Shown here: piece by piece, positions 36,902 through 45,771 of the stretch | How the letters are laid out: each line of letters starts with the position of its first letter | Position numbering within the stretch: the first letter of the stretch is position 1 | Assembly (NCBI GenBank): GCA_028823105.1 | Contig: JAPKCC010000006.1 | Location: 1-55,595 of the forward strand | Direction: 5' to 3' | Length of the DNA: 55,595 nucleotides | Origin: Phycisphaerales bacterium | GTDB lineage: Bacteria > Planctomycetota > Phycisphaerae > Phycisphaerales > SM1A02 | The notes under the pieces: model-generated | What the model was told of the DNA's origin: nothing | The model's database searches: none | What the model saw: only the letters and a program-made list of their open reading frames with translations | Made by a program: the position numbers and the translations under genes

Positions 36902-37876
36902 TCAGGAATCGGCGTTGGCGGTCGAAGGAGTCGATCGCCCGGCGCGGATCTTCCGGATCCACCAGACGAAGGCGACGATCCCCAGCGGAATGGTGATCGA
37001 GGCTTCTGCCGCGCTCTCGAGGATCGCGAGCTGTTGGAAAGTCGCGTCCAGTTCCGTGACACCAAGCCCCGGTGCGGCCAGTTGAGCGGCGAGGATGGCG
37101 ACTGCGGCCTCTCGCCATCCAAGTCGGCCGAGTGGATTCAAGGAGACCACGAGGGCGGTGATCGCAAGCAGAAGAACGTCGCCGGTGGGGAGATCGATGT
37201 CGAGAATGGACGCGGCGATGCCGAGCCGCATCGCCCACATGCCGAGATCGAAGGCGCGAAGACCGAAGGCGGTGGCAATCCAACCGCGATCCGTGAGCAT
37301 CGCCTCTCCGCCGCGGGTGAAGCGTCGAACAAAAGGAAGACGGGCCAGCAGCGGCAGCGCGATGATCAGACCAATGAGCGGGGCCAGAAACGACATCGCC
37401 CAGGCGAATCCCGGCCGTGGTTGAAGCAGGGTGGCGCCGACCGCGGCACCCATCACCGCAAGGACGGTGATGCCGACGACCACGATCCACCCGGTCACGA
37501 AGAGGATCGAGAACCGATCCACGCGTACGTGATAGAAGTAGCGGCTCATCACGCCGAGTCGGATCGGGGCGTAGTTCAGCAGGCTCGACACGAGGTTGAC
37601 GCCTTGAAGCACCATGAAACCTTCGCGGTGTACGGGGCGGATCGTCGCGAAGAAGATGGCGCCGTTGGCGATGACGCTGGCGAGCGAGCAGCCGATCATC
37701 GCGGCGATCAGCCCCGGATCTGCATCCTTGAACTTCTCCCAGCCCGCTTCCCCGCCTTCGAGCGCGCCCCGGATGCACCAGATCACGAGCAACAGTCCGA
37801 TGACGAAACCGAGCAGTTGAAGTACCAGTCGCAGGCCGCGAGGCATGCCGGCGCGGGCTTCCTTGCTGAGCGTCAT
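36902..37876 (-). CDS. UPF0104/AglD-like (lysylphosphatidylglycerol-synthase TM domain) membrane protein
   Basis: ATG 37876 overlaps the glycosyltransferase stop as ATGA and gives 324 residues with about eight membrane helices (for example LVLQLLGFVIGLLLVIWCI and SILFVTGWIVVVGITVLAVMG). The overall pattern matches the UPF0104/AglD family of polytopic proteins often paired with dolichyl-phosphate-mannose-type glycosyltransferases, as here. It may help move a lipid-linked sugar, but that is inference. Confidence 0.72.
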   Translation of the reverse strand: MTLSKEARAGMPRGLRLVLQLLGFVIGLLLVIWCIRGALEGGEAGWEKFKDADPGLIAAMIGCSLASVIANGAIFFATIRPVHREGFMVLQGVNLVSSLLNYAPIRLGVMSRYFYHVRVDRFSILFVTGWIVVVGITVLAVMGAAVGATLLQPRPGFAWAMSFLAPLIGLIIALPLLARLPFVRRFTRGGEAMLTDRGWIATAFGLRAFDLGMWAMRLGIAASILDIDLPTGDVLLLAITALVVSLNPLGRLGWREAAVAILAAQLAAPGLGVTELDATFQQLAILESAAEASITIPLGIVAFVWWIRKIRAGRSTPSTANADS

Positions 37877-38628
37877 TGCGAGGTGCTCCGTCGATGGCGA
37901 CGACTCCGTCGCCATTCCCGAATCATCGAGGCCACCGCGTCGAAACCGTCCCTGACGCCGATCTTCTTGCCCTCGGCGAAACTCCGTGGGTCGTAGGAGA
38001 CGCCGACCTCGGCCACTCGGGCTCCATGGCGGGCGAGCGCCGCGGCGATCTGGGGTTCGACGGCGAACTGGTCCTCGTCGAGATCGGGAAGGATCTTCCG
38101 AAGCATTGGCACTCTGATGAGCTTGTAGCAACACTCCATGTCGTGGATCTTGAGGCCGGTCAGCCGGTTCGAGACGAGGGTCAGGAAGCCGTTGGCGAGC
38201 CGATGGACTCGGCGAATGACGTTGGGTTGGAGTTCGAGCCAACGGTTGCCGACGATCGCGTCGATGGACGCATCATCGAGTCCAAAGGTCTCGACGAATT
38301 GAACCAGATCGGAAGGCGCGTACTCGAGGTCGGCATCCTGAACCCCGACCAGATCGGCCGCGTCCGCGTGCTCAATTGCCTGGGCGAACCCAGTTCTGAG
38401 CGCCGCGCCCTTGCCGAAGTTGGAGGCATGACGAAGGAGTTGTAGATCGGGATGCCGATCGCGGAGTGCCGCGGCGGATGTTGCCGCATCTTCCGAGGAG
38501 CCGTCGTCCACGAGGATCATCCTGACGGACCAGCCGCGAGGCCAGATGACCTGCTCGACCCGTCCGACCACGGTCTCGAGGGTGTCCTGCTCGTTCAGGA
38601 ACGGGATGACCAAGTGAAGGACTGGCAC
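37873..38628 (-). CDS. Glycosyltransferase family 2 (dolichyl-phosphate-mannose-synthase-like)
   Basis: A 251-residue GT-A enzyme starting at a GTG. It has the family N-terminus VLHLVIPFLNEQDTLE, a donor-site DDGSSED, NFGKGAALRTGF and the QDADLEY metal-binding DxD, then a region typical of polyprenyl-phosphate sugar transferases (DMECCYKLIRV). No C-terminal membrane helices, so it probably uses the neighbouring membrane protein. Substrate not determinable. Confidence 0.87.
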   Translation of the reverse strand: MPVLHLVIPFLNEQDTLETVVGRVEQVIWPRGWSVRMILVDDGSSEDAATSAAALRDRHPDLQLLRHASNFGKGAALRTGFAQAIEHADAADLVGVQDADLEYAPSDLVQFVETFGLDDASIDAIVGNRWLELQPNVIRRVHRLANGFLTLVSNRLTGLKIHDMECCYKLIRVPMLRKILPDLDEDQFAVEPQIAAALARHGARVAEVGVSYDPRSFAEGKKIGVRDGFDAVASMIREWRRSRRHRRSTSQ

Positions 38629-38708
38629 GCGTAAGAGAATCCTCGACGGCTCTTTCGATCTGACACCGCGCGTAGCGGACGGGCGGCCTTCTTCAATCGG
38701 TTATTCGC

Positions 38709-39710
38709 TCAACCGCCTTCGGGGCCGTCTTCCCCTTCGGCGACCGCCTTCCGCATGGAGGTGTCGGCAAGGACATTCTGCATTCTGTAGTGATCCATGA
38801 CTCCGAGATTTCCATCGCGGAACGCCTGAGCCATGGCCTTTGGAACCTCGGCTTCGGCCAGAATCACCAGGGCACGGTTCTTGGCGGCTTCGGCCGTATG
38901 TTCGGCTTCATGCGCGATCGCCAACGCCCGTCGCTGCTCGGCTTCTGCTTGATACCGCTTGGTATCGGCTTCCGCCTGATCCGTCTGAAGGTGGGCGCCG
39001 ATGTTGGTGCCGACGTCGATGTCGGCGATGTCGATGGAAAGGATCTCGAAGGCGGTTCCGGAGTCGAGTCCCTTTGCCAGCACGGTCTTGGAGATCTGGT
39101 CGGGGTTCTCGAGGACACGCTTGTGACTTTCGGCGGAACCGATGGTCGAGATGATGCCCTCGCCGACTCGGGCGACGATGGTCTCTTCGGTCGCACCACC
39201 GACGAGCTGCGCGATGTTCGTTCGAACCGTCACGCGAGCGCGGGCTCTAAGTTGGATGCCGTCACCGGCCACGGCATCGATGGTCGATCGGCCGCCGTGC
39301 TCGCTCGGGCAATCGATCACCTTGGGGTCGACCGAGGTCCGCACCGCTTCGAGTATGTCTCGGCCGGCGAGATCGATCGCCGTCGCACGGTCCCACGGAA
39401 GATCGATCTTCGCCTTGTCCGCCGCGATCATCGCGCGGACCACGCGTTCGATGTTTCCGCCCGCGAGGTAATGCGCTTCGAGTTGGGAAGCAGAGAGGTC
39501 TAGGCCCGCCTTCTTCGCAGAGATTCGATTCAATACGATCACCGAGGGCGGCACCTTCCGGAGTCGCATCATGAAGAGGTCGAGTAGCCCGACGGGAGCA
39601 CCGGACACCACCGACTGGATCCACAGGCTGAGAAAGCGTCCGAATACGGCGAGCAGGACGAGGGCGAAAAGGCCAGCGATGACGATGACGACGATCAGCC
39701 AAGTATCCAT
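38709..39710 (-). CDS. floA: Flotillin-like protein FloA
   Basis: Scaffold of functional membrane microdomains. The 333-residue product has an N-terminal membrane hairpin ([20 protein letters not shown]), the SPFH-like domain ([32 protein letters not shown]) and a coiled-coil rich in Glu/Ala ([19 protein letters not shown]), as in B. subtilis YqfA. Downstream of two nfeD genes, the conserved nfeD-floA arrangement. Confidence 0.95.
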   Translation of the reverse strand: MDTWLIVVIVIAGLFALVLLAVFGRFLSLWIQSVVSGAPVGLLDLFMMRLRKVPPSVIVLNRISAKKAGLDLSASQLEAHYLAGGNIERVVRAMIAADKAKIDLPWDRATAIDLAGRDILEAVRTSVDPKVIDCPSEHGGRSTIDAVAGDGIQLRARARVTVRTNIAQLVGGATEETIVARVGEGIISTIGSAESHKRVLENPDQISKTVLAKGLDSGTAFEILSIDIADIDVGTNIGAHLQTDQAEADTKRYQAEAEQRRALAIAHEAEHTAEAAKNRALVILAEAEVPKAMAQAFRDGNLGVMDHYRMQNVLADTSMRKAVAEGEDGPEGG

Positions 39711-39794
39711 GGGCTGGGATCCTTACGAGGGAGTTTGCAAGTCAGAGAGTCAGGCAGTCTATCCGGATGCGGTCGGCTGTCCCGCATCACACGC

Positions 39795-40400
39795 TCAGAG
39801 CGAATCTTGATCCACAGGGCGAACCTTCAATTGGTTGTCGATGATCTCGACGATCCGGACTTCCGTGCCTTGATCAATGATTCCAGCCTCTGCAAGGGCG
39901 TCTCGACGATGCCCATCGAGTTTGATGACCCCGATCGGTCGGAGTGGGGTCACGGCCAGGGCGGTGCGGCCGATCAACGCGGCGGTGTTCTCTGTTTCTT
40001 CTCGCTGTCGTCGAGCGATCTCTACGGCGACCTCAGTTTCATCAAGCCCCTTGGTGGCCACGGTCTCGGTCCCGCCAAGGATCAATCGGCGGCCGAGTCG
40101 ACTCCCAGACCAGAATTTCACCCCGTAGACCACGACGAAAGGCGTGGCCACGATGTAACTGGCGATGGCAAAAACGCCGGCGGCTTGCGAGTGATAGAAG
40201 AAACTAATGATCGAAGCGACCACCGTCAGGCCGCAGAGAATGCCCAGCATGCCGCCCGTCGGGACGAAGAGTTCGATGACGAAGATCGCAAGGGCGAGTG
40301 CGCCGAGGCCGAATCCGATGGCCAGCCACGAACCATCAGGGGGTGTGGTCGTTGCGGTCTGCGCGAGGATGACGCCGATCGAGGCAATGAGAATTTTCAT
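39795..40400 (-). CDS. Short NfeD-like membrane protein
   Basis: The 201-residue product has a hydrophobic N-terminus, four membrane helices (for example LAIGFGLGALALAIFVIELFV, MLGILCGLTVVASIISFF) and a C-terminal OB-fold-like NfeD domain (IGRTALAVTPLRPIGVIKLDGHRRDALAEAG). It lacks a protease domain. It overlaps the stop of the long nfeD gene by four bases and lies before floA, so the three form one unit; NfeD proteins associate with flotillins. Confidence 0.88.
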   Translation of the reverse strand: MKILIASIGVILAQTATTTPPDGSWLAIGFGLGALALAIFVIELFVPTGGMLGILCGLTVVASIISFFYHSQAAGVFAIASYIVATPFVVVYGVKFWSGSRLGRRLILGGTETVATKGLDETEVAVEIARRQREETENTAALIGRTALAVTPLRPIGVIKLDGHRRDALAEAGIIDQGTEVRIVEIIDNQLKVRPVDQDSL

Positions 40401-42214
40401 GATTCGAGTTCTTCCACCTTGATACAGAAGTCATCCGAAGCGATGACCCGGACTTTTATTCCGCGTTCGATGTACCCACCGGCGCTCTGGGCATCCACCA
40501 GCCGATCGCCGATCCGTACCCGTCCTGACGTGCGGAGCGGGGTTGCCGTGACGCCCTCCGTCCCTAGAACGATCGTGGCGGGGCTGGAGATCGGAGCCGG
40601 CGGCGTCGGCCGCTCCGAAGGGTCGTCGGCGATGACGCCAACCTGCTCGGCGAGAATGAGACCACGAGCGAGCGTGAGCCTTGGAAGATTGCGCCACAGC
40701 AGCCAAATTCCGACGCCCGCCCCAAGAAATCCGACGCTGGTGGCGAGCAGGCCTCGCACGAGGTCCTCCCGGATCGAGTCATCAAATGGCCGACCTCCGA
40801 TGAAGGTGCCCACGAGCCCTCCGAAGATGAACGCGCCTCCGAGGATTCCGGCGAAGCCGAAGCCCGGCAGGACGAACAGCTCGAGGGCGACGAGCATCAA
40901 TCCAAGAAGCACTGCCGCGACGGTCCACCACTCGGCCATTCCGGCCAAGAGTGGGGCGCCGAGGAGAAGGGCGAGGCTCACTAATGACACGAGGCCGAAG
41001 GCTCCGTAGCCCGGTGCCGCGATTTCGACGAAGAAACCCACGAGCATGACGGCGATCAGGATCGCGCGGACCGGCCAGAGCGTCATGAACCTGACGAGTC
41101 GTTCCGACCAGTTCTCGTCGAAACGCACGGTTTTGCCGGCGCCGAAGAAGGATTTTAGTTCGGTCTCATCGTTGATCTCGCCGCTCGTGAAGCCGTAGGC
41201 AGCGGCTTCATCGGCCCTCAACACGAGAAGTTCGTCCGGAGAAACGACCTGGCCCAGCAGGACCCAGTCCGGGGCGTCGTCCGGTCCGAGTACCAGGCGC
41301 TTTGACGGGAAGTCCTGGACGAACTCGATCGCGTCGTCGCGTTCGGCCAACGACGGAACCGTTTCATCTTCGTCTGGGCTTCCGAGCAGACCGGCGAACT
41401 GGTCCCGTGCCGGAGGGGCCGGAAGTCTCGTGAGACGAGTGGACACCGGAGTCTCGCCGAAGATCCGCTCATACTCCGCCGAATCGACGAAAAGACGGTC
41501 TCCGTTGGTTCGATTCTGAATGAGCCAGAGTTCGACATCCACGGCGACGAAGGCCTGAACCAGTTTCTCGTCCCATCCTTGTCGGCGGGCGTCGAAGACG
41601 ACCTCCGAAAGAAGCGGCGCCTCGATCTTGGCTCGTTCCGCCGCGGGGAGTTGCCGAAGTCCGACCACCGGCATGCCTTGAATGGGGGCCGCGTCGCCGA
41701 AGACCCCGGTCGGCGTGATGATGATCTCTCGAGTCGCCAGTGCGATGATCGTGCCCGCACTGAATGCCTTGGGACGAACCCATGCCACGGTATTCGCGGG
41801 TGCCTTGTTGCGGATCAGTTCGAGGATGTCGAAGGTCGCCATCAGGTCGCCACCCGGCGTGTCCAGTTCGATGACCACCGCATCGCAGCCTGCTTCGCTT
41901 GCTTCCTGGAGTCGTCGCGCGATGCTTCGCGTCGTCACTCCGTCGATCGGGCCATCGATGGAGATGATGGCGATCGTCTCGGCCTTTCGGCCCGCGGGAA
42001 TCGAGCTCAGGTCGGAATCGGGGACCGTCTGGGCCGGGCGGTGCAAGGCGCCGCTGCCGAGGAGCAACATGAGGGTTGCCATGGCCATGAACGAACGGGA
42101 GATCCTCCGGGACGTTCTCGTTCGATTCGGATGTATCCCGGAGTTCAGCATCAGGTTCATGATACGCCGCTGCTCGATCCAGACGCGGTCGCGGCGCCGG
42201 GCGGCGGCGTTCAT
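40397..42214 (-). CDS. NfeD-type membrane serine protease (ClpP-like domain plus NfeD)
   Basis: ATG 42214 (GGAAGGG upstream) gives 605 residues. After a hydrophobic anchor (about 45-60) comes a ClpP/crotonase-fold protease domain: IISIDGPIDGVTTRSI, VVIELDTPGGDLMATFD, with the nucleophile Ser in AFSAGTIIALA. Four to five membrane helices (about 365-500) and a C-terminal NfeD OB domain follow. Such proteins cleave membrane targets, e.g. stomatin in archaea. It heads the nfeD-nfeD-floA cluster; because the pilin terminator lies just upstream of its start, its promoter must lie nearby, perhaps within the pilin gene. Confidence 0.9.
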   Translation of the reverse strand: MNAAARRRDRVWIEQRRIMNLMLNSGIHPNRTRTSRRISRSFMAMATLMLLLGSGALHRPAQTVPDSDLSSIPAGRKAETIAIISIDGPIDGVTTRSIARRLQEASEAGCDAVVIELDTPGGDLMATFDILELIRNKAPANTVAWVRPKAFSAGTIIALATREIIITPTGVFGDAAPIQGMPVVGLRQLPAAERAKIEAPLLSEVVFDARRQGWDEKLVQAFVAVDVELWLIQNRTNGDRLFVDSAEYERIFGETPVSTRLTRLPAPPARDQFAGLLGSPDEDETVPSLAERDDAIEFVQDFPSKRLVLGPDDAPDWVLLGQVVSPDELLVLRADEAAAYGFTSGEINDETELKSFFGAGKTVRFDENWSERLVRFMTLWPVRAILIAVMLVGFFVEIAAPGYGAFGLVSLVSLALLLGAPLLAGMAEWWTVAAVLLGLMLVALELFVLPGFGFAGILGGAFIFGGLVGTFIGGRPFDDSIREDLVRGLLATSVGFLGAGVGIWLLWRNLPRLTLARGLILAEQVGVIADDPSERPTPPAPISSPATIVLGTEGVTATPLRTSGRVRIGDRLVDAQSAGGYIERGIKVRVIASDDFCIKVEELES

Positions 42215-42235
42215 GTCCCTTCCACGAAAGAGAAA

Positions 42236-42263
42236 GCCGCCCGCGGAGTGATCCGCGGGCGGC
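42236..42263 (-). terminator. Rho-independent terminator of the prepilin genes
   Basis: A perfect 12-bp stem (GCCGCCCGCGGA pairing with TCCGCGGGCGGC) with a GTGA-strand loop of 4 bases lies 40 bases past the prepilin stop and is followed on the minus strand by TTTCTCTTTCG. It sits only about 20 bases upstream of the nfeD start. Confidence 0.88.
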
Positions 42264-42302
42264 ATATGGGTTTCGATGCTGAAATTCGAGCCGACCTGTG
42301 GA

Positions 42303-43166
42303 TCAGTCCCAGGAAAGGGAGGGTTCCCAGATGTAATCACCGCAGTTGCCGGTGGCTGAGCCTGTGTCGCTCATGACGAGGAAGACATCTCCGCCTTCTC
42401 CGTCGAGATCCACGTCTTCGGCGAAGAGCGTATCTTCGACGACGATCCCGTTACTGGAGATCTGGGCCAGCGCGTCAGGCGCGAAGGTGCGAGTCAGTTC
42501 GATGTGGTTGTCGTTGTAACAGACGTTGCCGATCCACTCCTTGCGGCTTCCGTGGATCAATAGCGTCTTCGAGCTGAGGTATTCCTGCTCGTCGTAGCTG
42601 GAGTCCTCGACGCCTCGATTGCTGAGCACAGCAAATTTGGAGTCGAGCGACTTTTTCCACTGACGGGACTTACGGTTTCCGTTGAGGAGCATGGTGGCGT
42701 AACTGGTGTTGCAAATGCCCTGGAGGTCGCACTTGAAACGTGAGAAGTCGCTGTCATCCCAATAGACGTCGCCCGGTGGGCTGTACCGTTCGATGTCGTA
42801 GGTCGAAGCGATGGCGACGTTACCCGAAGCCTCGCTGGGATCGACCAGCAACTGTGGGGTGAAGTACTCGCCAGAGATGCAGGCGCCGTAGAGGTTGGCG
42901 GAACTATTGACGCTATTGTCCTCGGGTCCCTTGCCGGGTGTGGTGCCGCAACGATTGATGCGGCCCGGAGTGGGAAAGTAATCATTGTCGTTGGTCGACA
43001 TGATCAAGAAACCCTTGTGGATCTGATTCAACTGGGTGGCGCTCTTCACCTGACGTGCCGTGGCTCGAGCCTTGGCCAGTGCCGGGAGAAGGAGGCCGAG
43101 AAGAAGGGCAATGATCGCCATTACCACGAGCAACTCGATGAGCGTGAAGCCTTTTCGCTTTCGCAT
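42303..43166 (-). CDS. Prepilin-like protein (type II/IV pilin N-terminus)
   Basis: ATG 43166 is preceded by GGAG. The 287-residue product starts MRKRKG/FTLIELLVVMAIIALLLGLLLP, a perfect prepilin peptidase site with a Glu at +5. The globular part contains LNQIHKGFLIM and YFPTPGRINR, and near the end NVCYNDNHIELTR, which resembles the DG-containing CTERM motif of planctomycete pilins (NVxFxDGHV) with Asn in place of Gly. Paralogous to the upstream gene; function is probably assembly into a pilus- or pseudopilus-like structure. Confidence 0.88.
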   Translation of the reverse strand: MRKRKGFTLIELLVVMAIIALLLGLLLPALAKARATARQVKSATQLNQIHKGFLIMSTNDNDYFPTPGRINRCGTTPGKGPEDNSVNSSANLYGACISGEYFTPQLLVDPSEASGNVAIASTYDIERYSPPGDVYWDDSDFSRFKCDLQGICNTSYATMLLNGNRKSRQWKKSLDSKFAVLSNRGVEDSSYDEQEYLSSKTLLIHGSRKEWIGNVCYNDNHIELTRTFAPDALAQISSNGIVVEDTLFAEDVDLDGEGGDVFLVMSDTGSATGNCGDYIWEPSLSWD

Positions 43167-43236
43167 GATTATGAACTCCAAAGTTCGAAAGTGTTCGTTA
43201 CTAGAAACGCTATGAAGAGATTGATTGGTACGAAGA

Positions 43237-44214
43237 TCAGGGTCGCTTCGCGTCGTAGATGGGAGTTGTCTTGGGTTTGTTACCGCCTCCGTCAATCACA
43301 ATCTCGTTCATTGCGAGAATGGTATCGCCGGCTTCCCAAGTGTTGCAGTCCTCGAATTCCCAAGTGAAGATGTTGTCCTTCGTCAGCTCGCGGTCGCCAC
43401 ACTCGTAGGCAGTGTTCGCCGGATAGAAGTTCTTCGAGTACTCGACGTGGTTGTCGTTGAAGCAGATGTTTCCCTGCCACTCAGTGTCGGGGCCCATAAA
43501 GAGAAGGGTCCAACTCTTTCGATACTCGTCGGACGTGGTGTCGCCGTTCTTGGTTCCACGGGTGCTGAAGACGGGCTTGGAACTGTCCTGGTTGTTTCGC
43601 CAGGTGTTTGTCTTTCGGTCACCGCACATCTGAAGGTGGGCATACGAGCAATGAGACCGGCCGTAAGGGGCGGCCCGGTTGATCTTCGACAGGAAGACCT
43701 GGTTGGCGGCGCCCACAGGAGGCGTTCCTTCGCTGACCTGAACCGGATCAGCAGTGTCTCCCATCCAGTAGATGTCGCTCGCCGGATCGATGACGGTGTA
43801 GTCGTAACTAATCGCGCCGTCATCGGCGTTCTGGCCGAACTGTGCCACGACGGGGTTGGCTTCGACGGGACTGATGCAGATGTCAGAGTTGAAGAAGCCC
43901 TGGCCGATCATCGACGAGTAGAGGTGACCGGTCGAGTCCTTCTTCCAGTTATTGGGGCCGTAGCCGGGCTGGCGACCGATTCGAGGATCAGTGAATCGAT
44001 TGATTCGACCGGGGCTCGGGAGCCAGCCAGCCGAGTCGTTCTGAGACCAGATGAGACAAGCCTTGTGGATCTGTGCGATCGAGTTTGCGTCTTTCACAAC
44101 CCGTGCAGCCTGTTGAGCACGGGAGAGTGCAGGAAGGAGAAGTCCGATGAGCAAGGCGATAATCGCGATGACCACCAGCAACTCCACGAGTGTGAAACCA
44201 TTTCGCTTTCGCAT
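43237..44214 (-). CDS. Prepilin-like protein, paralogue of the 42303-43166 product
   Basis: ATG 44214 is chosen because GGAGG lies 9 bases upstream; a nearby ATG at 44229 would overlap that site. The 325-residue product has MRKRNG/FTLVELLVVIAIIALLIGLLLPAL, then IAQIHKACLIWSQND, WLPSPGRINRF and the late motif NICFNDNHVEYSKNF, matching the downstream paralogue segment by segment. The spacer between the two genes is 70 bases, so they are probably co-transcribed and end at the terminator 42236-42263. Confidence 0.88.
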   Translation of the reverse strand: MRKRNGFTLVELLVVIAIIALLIGLLLPALSRAQQAARVVKDANSIAQIHKACLIWSQNDSAGWLPSPGRINRFTDPRIGRQPGYGPNNWKKDSTGHLYSSMIGQGFFNSDICISPVEANPVVAQFGQNADDGAISYDYTVIDPASDIYWMGDTADPVQVSEGTPPVGAANQVFLSKINRAAPYGRSHCSYAHLQMCGDRKTNTWRNNQDSSKPVFSTRGTKNGDTTSDEYRKSWTLLFMGPDTEWQGNICFNDNHVEYSKNFYPANTAYECGDRELTKDNIFTWEFEDCNTWEAGDTILAMNEIVIDGGGNKPKTTPIYDAKRP

Positions 44215-45261
44215 ATTTTTGGCCTCCATTGAGCCACGCCTGAAAAAGAATTCAACGATCGAACGACCGTTGCAATGAACACGATCAGCCGGAATTCGGC
44301 CGGTGTCTTCTCCTGTGATGGAGAAAGACAACGGCACTGAAACCGGTTCAGTAGAACCGAAGGGGAGAACCTCGCGGTGGGATTGAACGCATCCCCGATG
44401 CCCGGCTTTAGGATTGCTCCCGTGGCCGACTCACGAATCCGAATTCGATCTGCACTTCAAGAGACTCTTGGCCTGGAATTCAGACGTCCACCTAGTCCAT
44501 GCGAACGTTGTGGGCGTTCCTGATTTTCCAGACTTTGAACCTCTGTCGTATGTCTTGCATGCGATGCATGCCATGCAAGACGCAGATGACAGGGATCCGA
44601 CCGCCGTCGAACCCGACCAACTTGCTGGTTTCATTGGATGGTGAAGTCTCTTTCAAGCCCCGAAAGGGGGTTTGAAACGCATTCATGCCAAGAGAACAAC
44701 CACGTCCCCGTGCGGGGGCGATTGGTCGGTATGTCTCGGGCGGCGGCGAATGAGTGCCGACGAATCGGCGAATGAGGGCAGGTGAGCACAAGACTCCGGC
44801 GAGGAATGAATAAAAGATGCCGGAGGAACTTCTCGGGGGACTCATGCGATCGTGGAAATAAGTCCACGGTGGCTTTTGAGTGAAGCCCGCGAAGGCTCGG
44901 ATATGGAAGGACCTGCCGCGGCCCGTATGTGGTGTCTGAAATCCAGACACGTCTAGGTTAGTCCGACGGAAGTCGGTGTCAAGTTCCCCCGATCGATGTT
45001 TTTTAGGCTCAATTTCCGGTTGGAGTCCGGTGATGGTCTGCCAATCCCCTCCGCCGAGCCAGTCGGATCTGCGTTCCGCTGTGTCAGGTTGCAACGCGTA
45101 TGGGCTCAGAGACGACCGACTGGCGATGGTCAACGTTTTTCATTGGTCGAAATCTAAGTTATTCTCGGACGTTCTTCGCGGTTCGCATCGAGGATGTTCG
45201 TTCGTCATGATGTGCCCGCGTGCCACCGGACTTCTGAGTGGCGCGAAAAAAGGAATTCAGT
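44215..45261. other. Hairpin-rich intergenic region of about 1 kb without a convincing gene
   Basis: Frames of 76 (plus) and 213 (minus) codons exist but have poor composition and no motifs. The DNA is instead full of stem-loops: 44552-44581 (10-bp arms), 44651-44677 (12 bp, one bulge, GAAA loop), 44703-44720 (7 bp), 44756-44769 (5 bp), 44794-44825 (7 bp), 44851-44868 (6 bp), 44932-44950 (7 bp) and 44963-44976 (5 bp, GGAA loop). A run of six T ends at 45004. It contains the leaders of the minus-strand prepilin gene and the plus-strand RidA gene, but is far longer than needed. Confidence 0.6.
44552..44581. repeat. Inverted repeat GTCTTGCATG...CATGCAAGAC
   Basis: Perfect 10-base arms (44552-44561 and 44572-44581) flank a 10-base spacer that itself contains the palindrome ATGCAT. 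It may be a protein-binding site or a hairpin; no gene explains it. Confidence 0.7.
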
Positions 45262-45726
45262 ATGAGTGCCATCGAAAATCGTCTTGCTGATCTTGGAATC
45301 ACGCTTCCAGAACCCCCTCGTCCCGTCGCGTCCTACGTGCCGGCGGTCCAGAGTGACCGACTCTTGATCGTGAGCGGGCAGATTCCGTTTCAAGACGGGG
45401 TTCTCATGGCCAACGGGGCCGTGCCCTCGGCAGCCTCCATCGATCTGGCGACCGCGGCAGCTCGATGCTGTGCGATCAACGGGCTTGCGGTCGCGAAGGC
45501 CGCCCTGGGTGGCGACCTCGGTCGAATTCGGCGTGTCCTCAGGTTGGGCGTCTTCGTCCAATGCGATCCGGGTTTCGATGCCCAACCTTCGGTGGCGAAT
45601 GGAGCCAGCGACTTCATGGTGGAAGTCTTCGGCGATGCGGGGCGTCACGCGCGAGCGGCGGTTGGCGTCAATGCGCTTCCGCTCGATGCGACGGTCGAAG
45701 TCGAGTTCACGTTCGAGGTCGAGTAA
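45262..45726 (+). CDS. RidA/YjgF-YER057c-UK114 family protein
   Basis: Start ATG 45262 follows AAGGA. The 154-residue product has the family features: SDRLLIVSGQIPFQDG, the substrate-binding Arg in HARAAVGVNALP and the terminal ATVEVEFTFEV. RidA proteins hydrolyse reactive enamine/imine intermediates; this longer (about 150 residue) subgroup is less studied, so the exact substrate is open. It follows the hairpin-rich region. Confidence 0.9.
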   Translation: MSAIENRLADLGITLPEPPRPVASYVPAVQSDRLLIVSGQIPFQDGVLMANGAVPSAASIDLATAAARCCAINGLAVAKAALGGDLGRIRRVLRLGVFVQCDPGFDAQPSVANGASDFMVEVFGDAGRHARAAVGVNALPLDATVEVEFTFEVE

Positions 45727-45771
45727 GGGTCGCCGCACGCCGAGGTCTGACCGAAACCGGCCGGCTTAAGC

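Noticed and set aside
39735-41009. Plus-strand frame of 424 codons opposite the nfeD genes
   Set aside because: Low-complexity Ser/Arg/Pro product; the nfeD genes on the other strand are clear.
44414-44644. 76-codon plus-strand frame near the prepilin leader
   Set aside because: TTG start without a ribosome-binding site; mixed third-position bases unlike neighbouring genes.
44492-45133. 213-codon minus-strand frame in the hairpin-rich gap
   Set aside because: Composition (Pro/Arg/Ser-rich, scattered His) and lack of start signal suggest chance; it also crosses several perfect hairpins.
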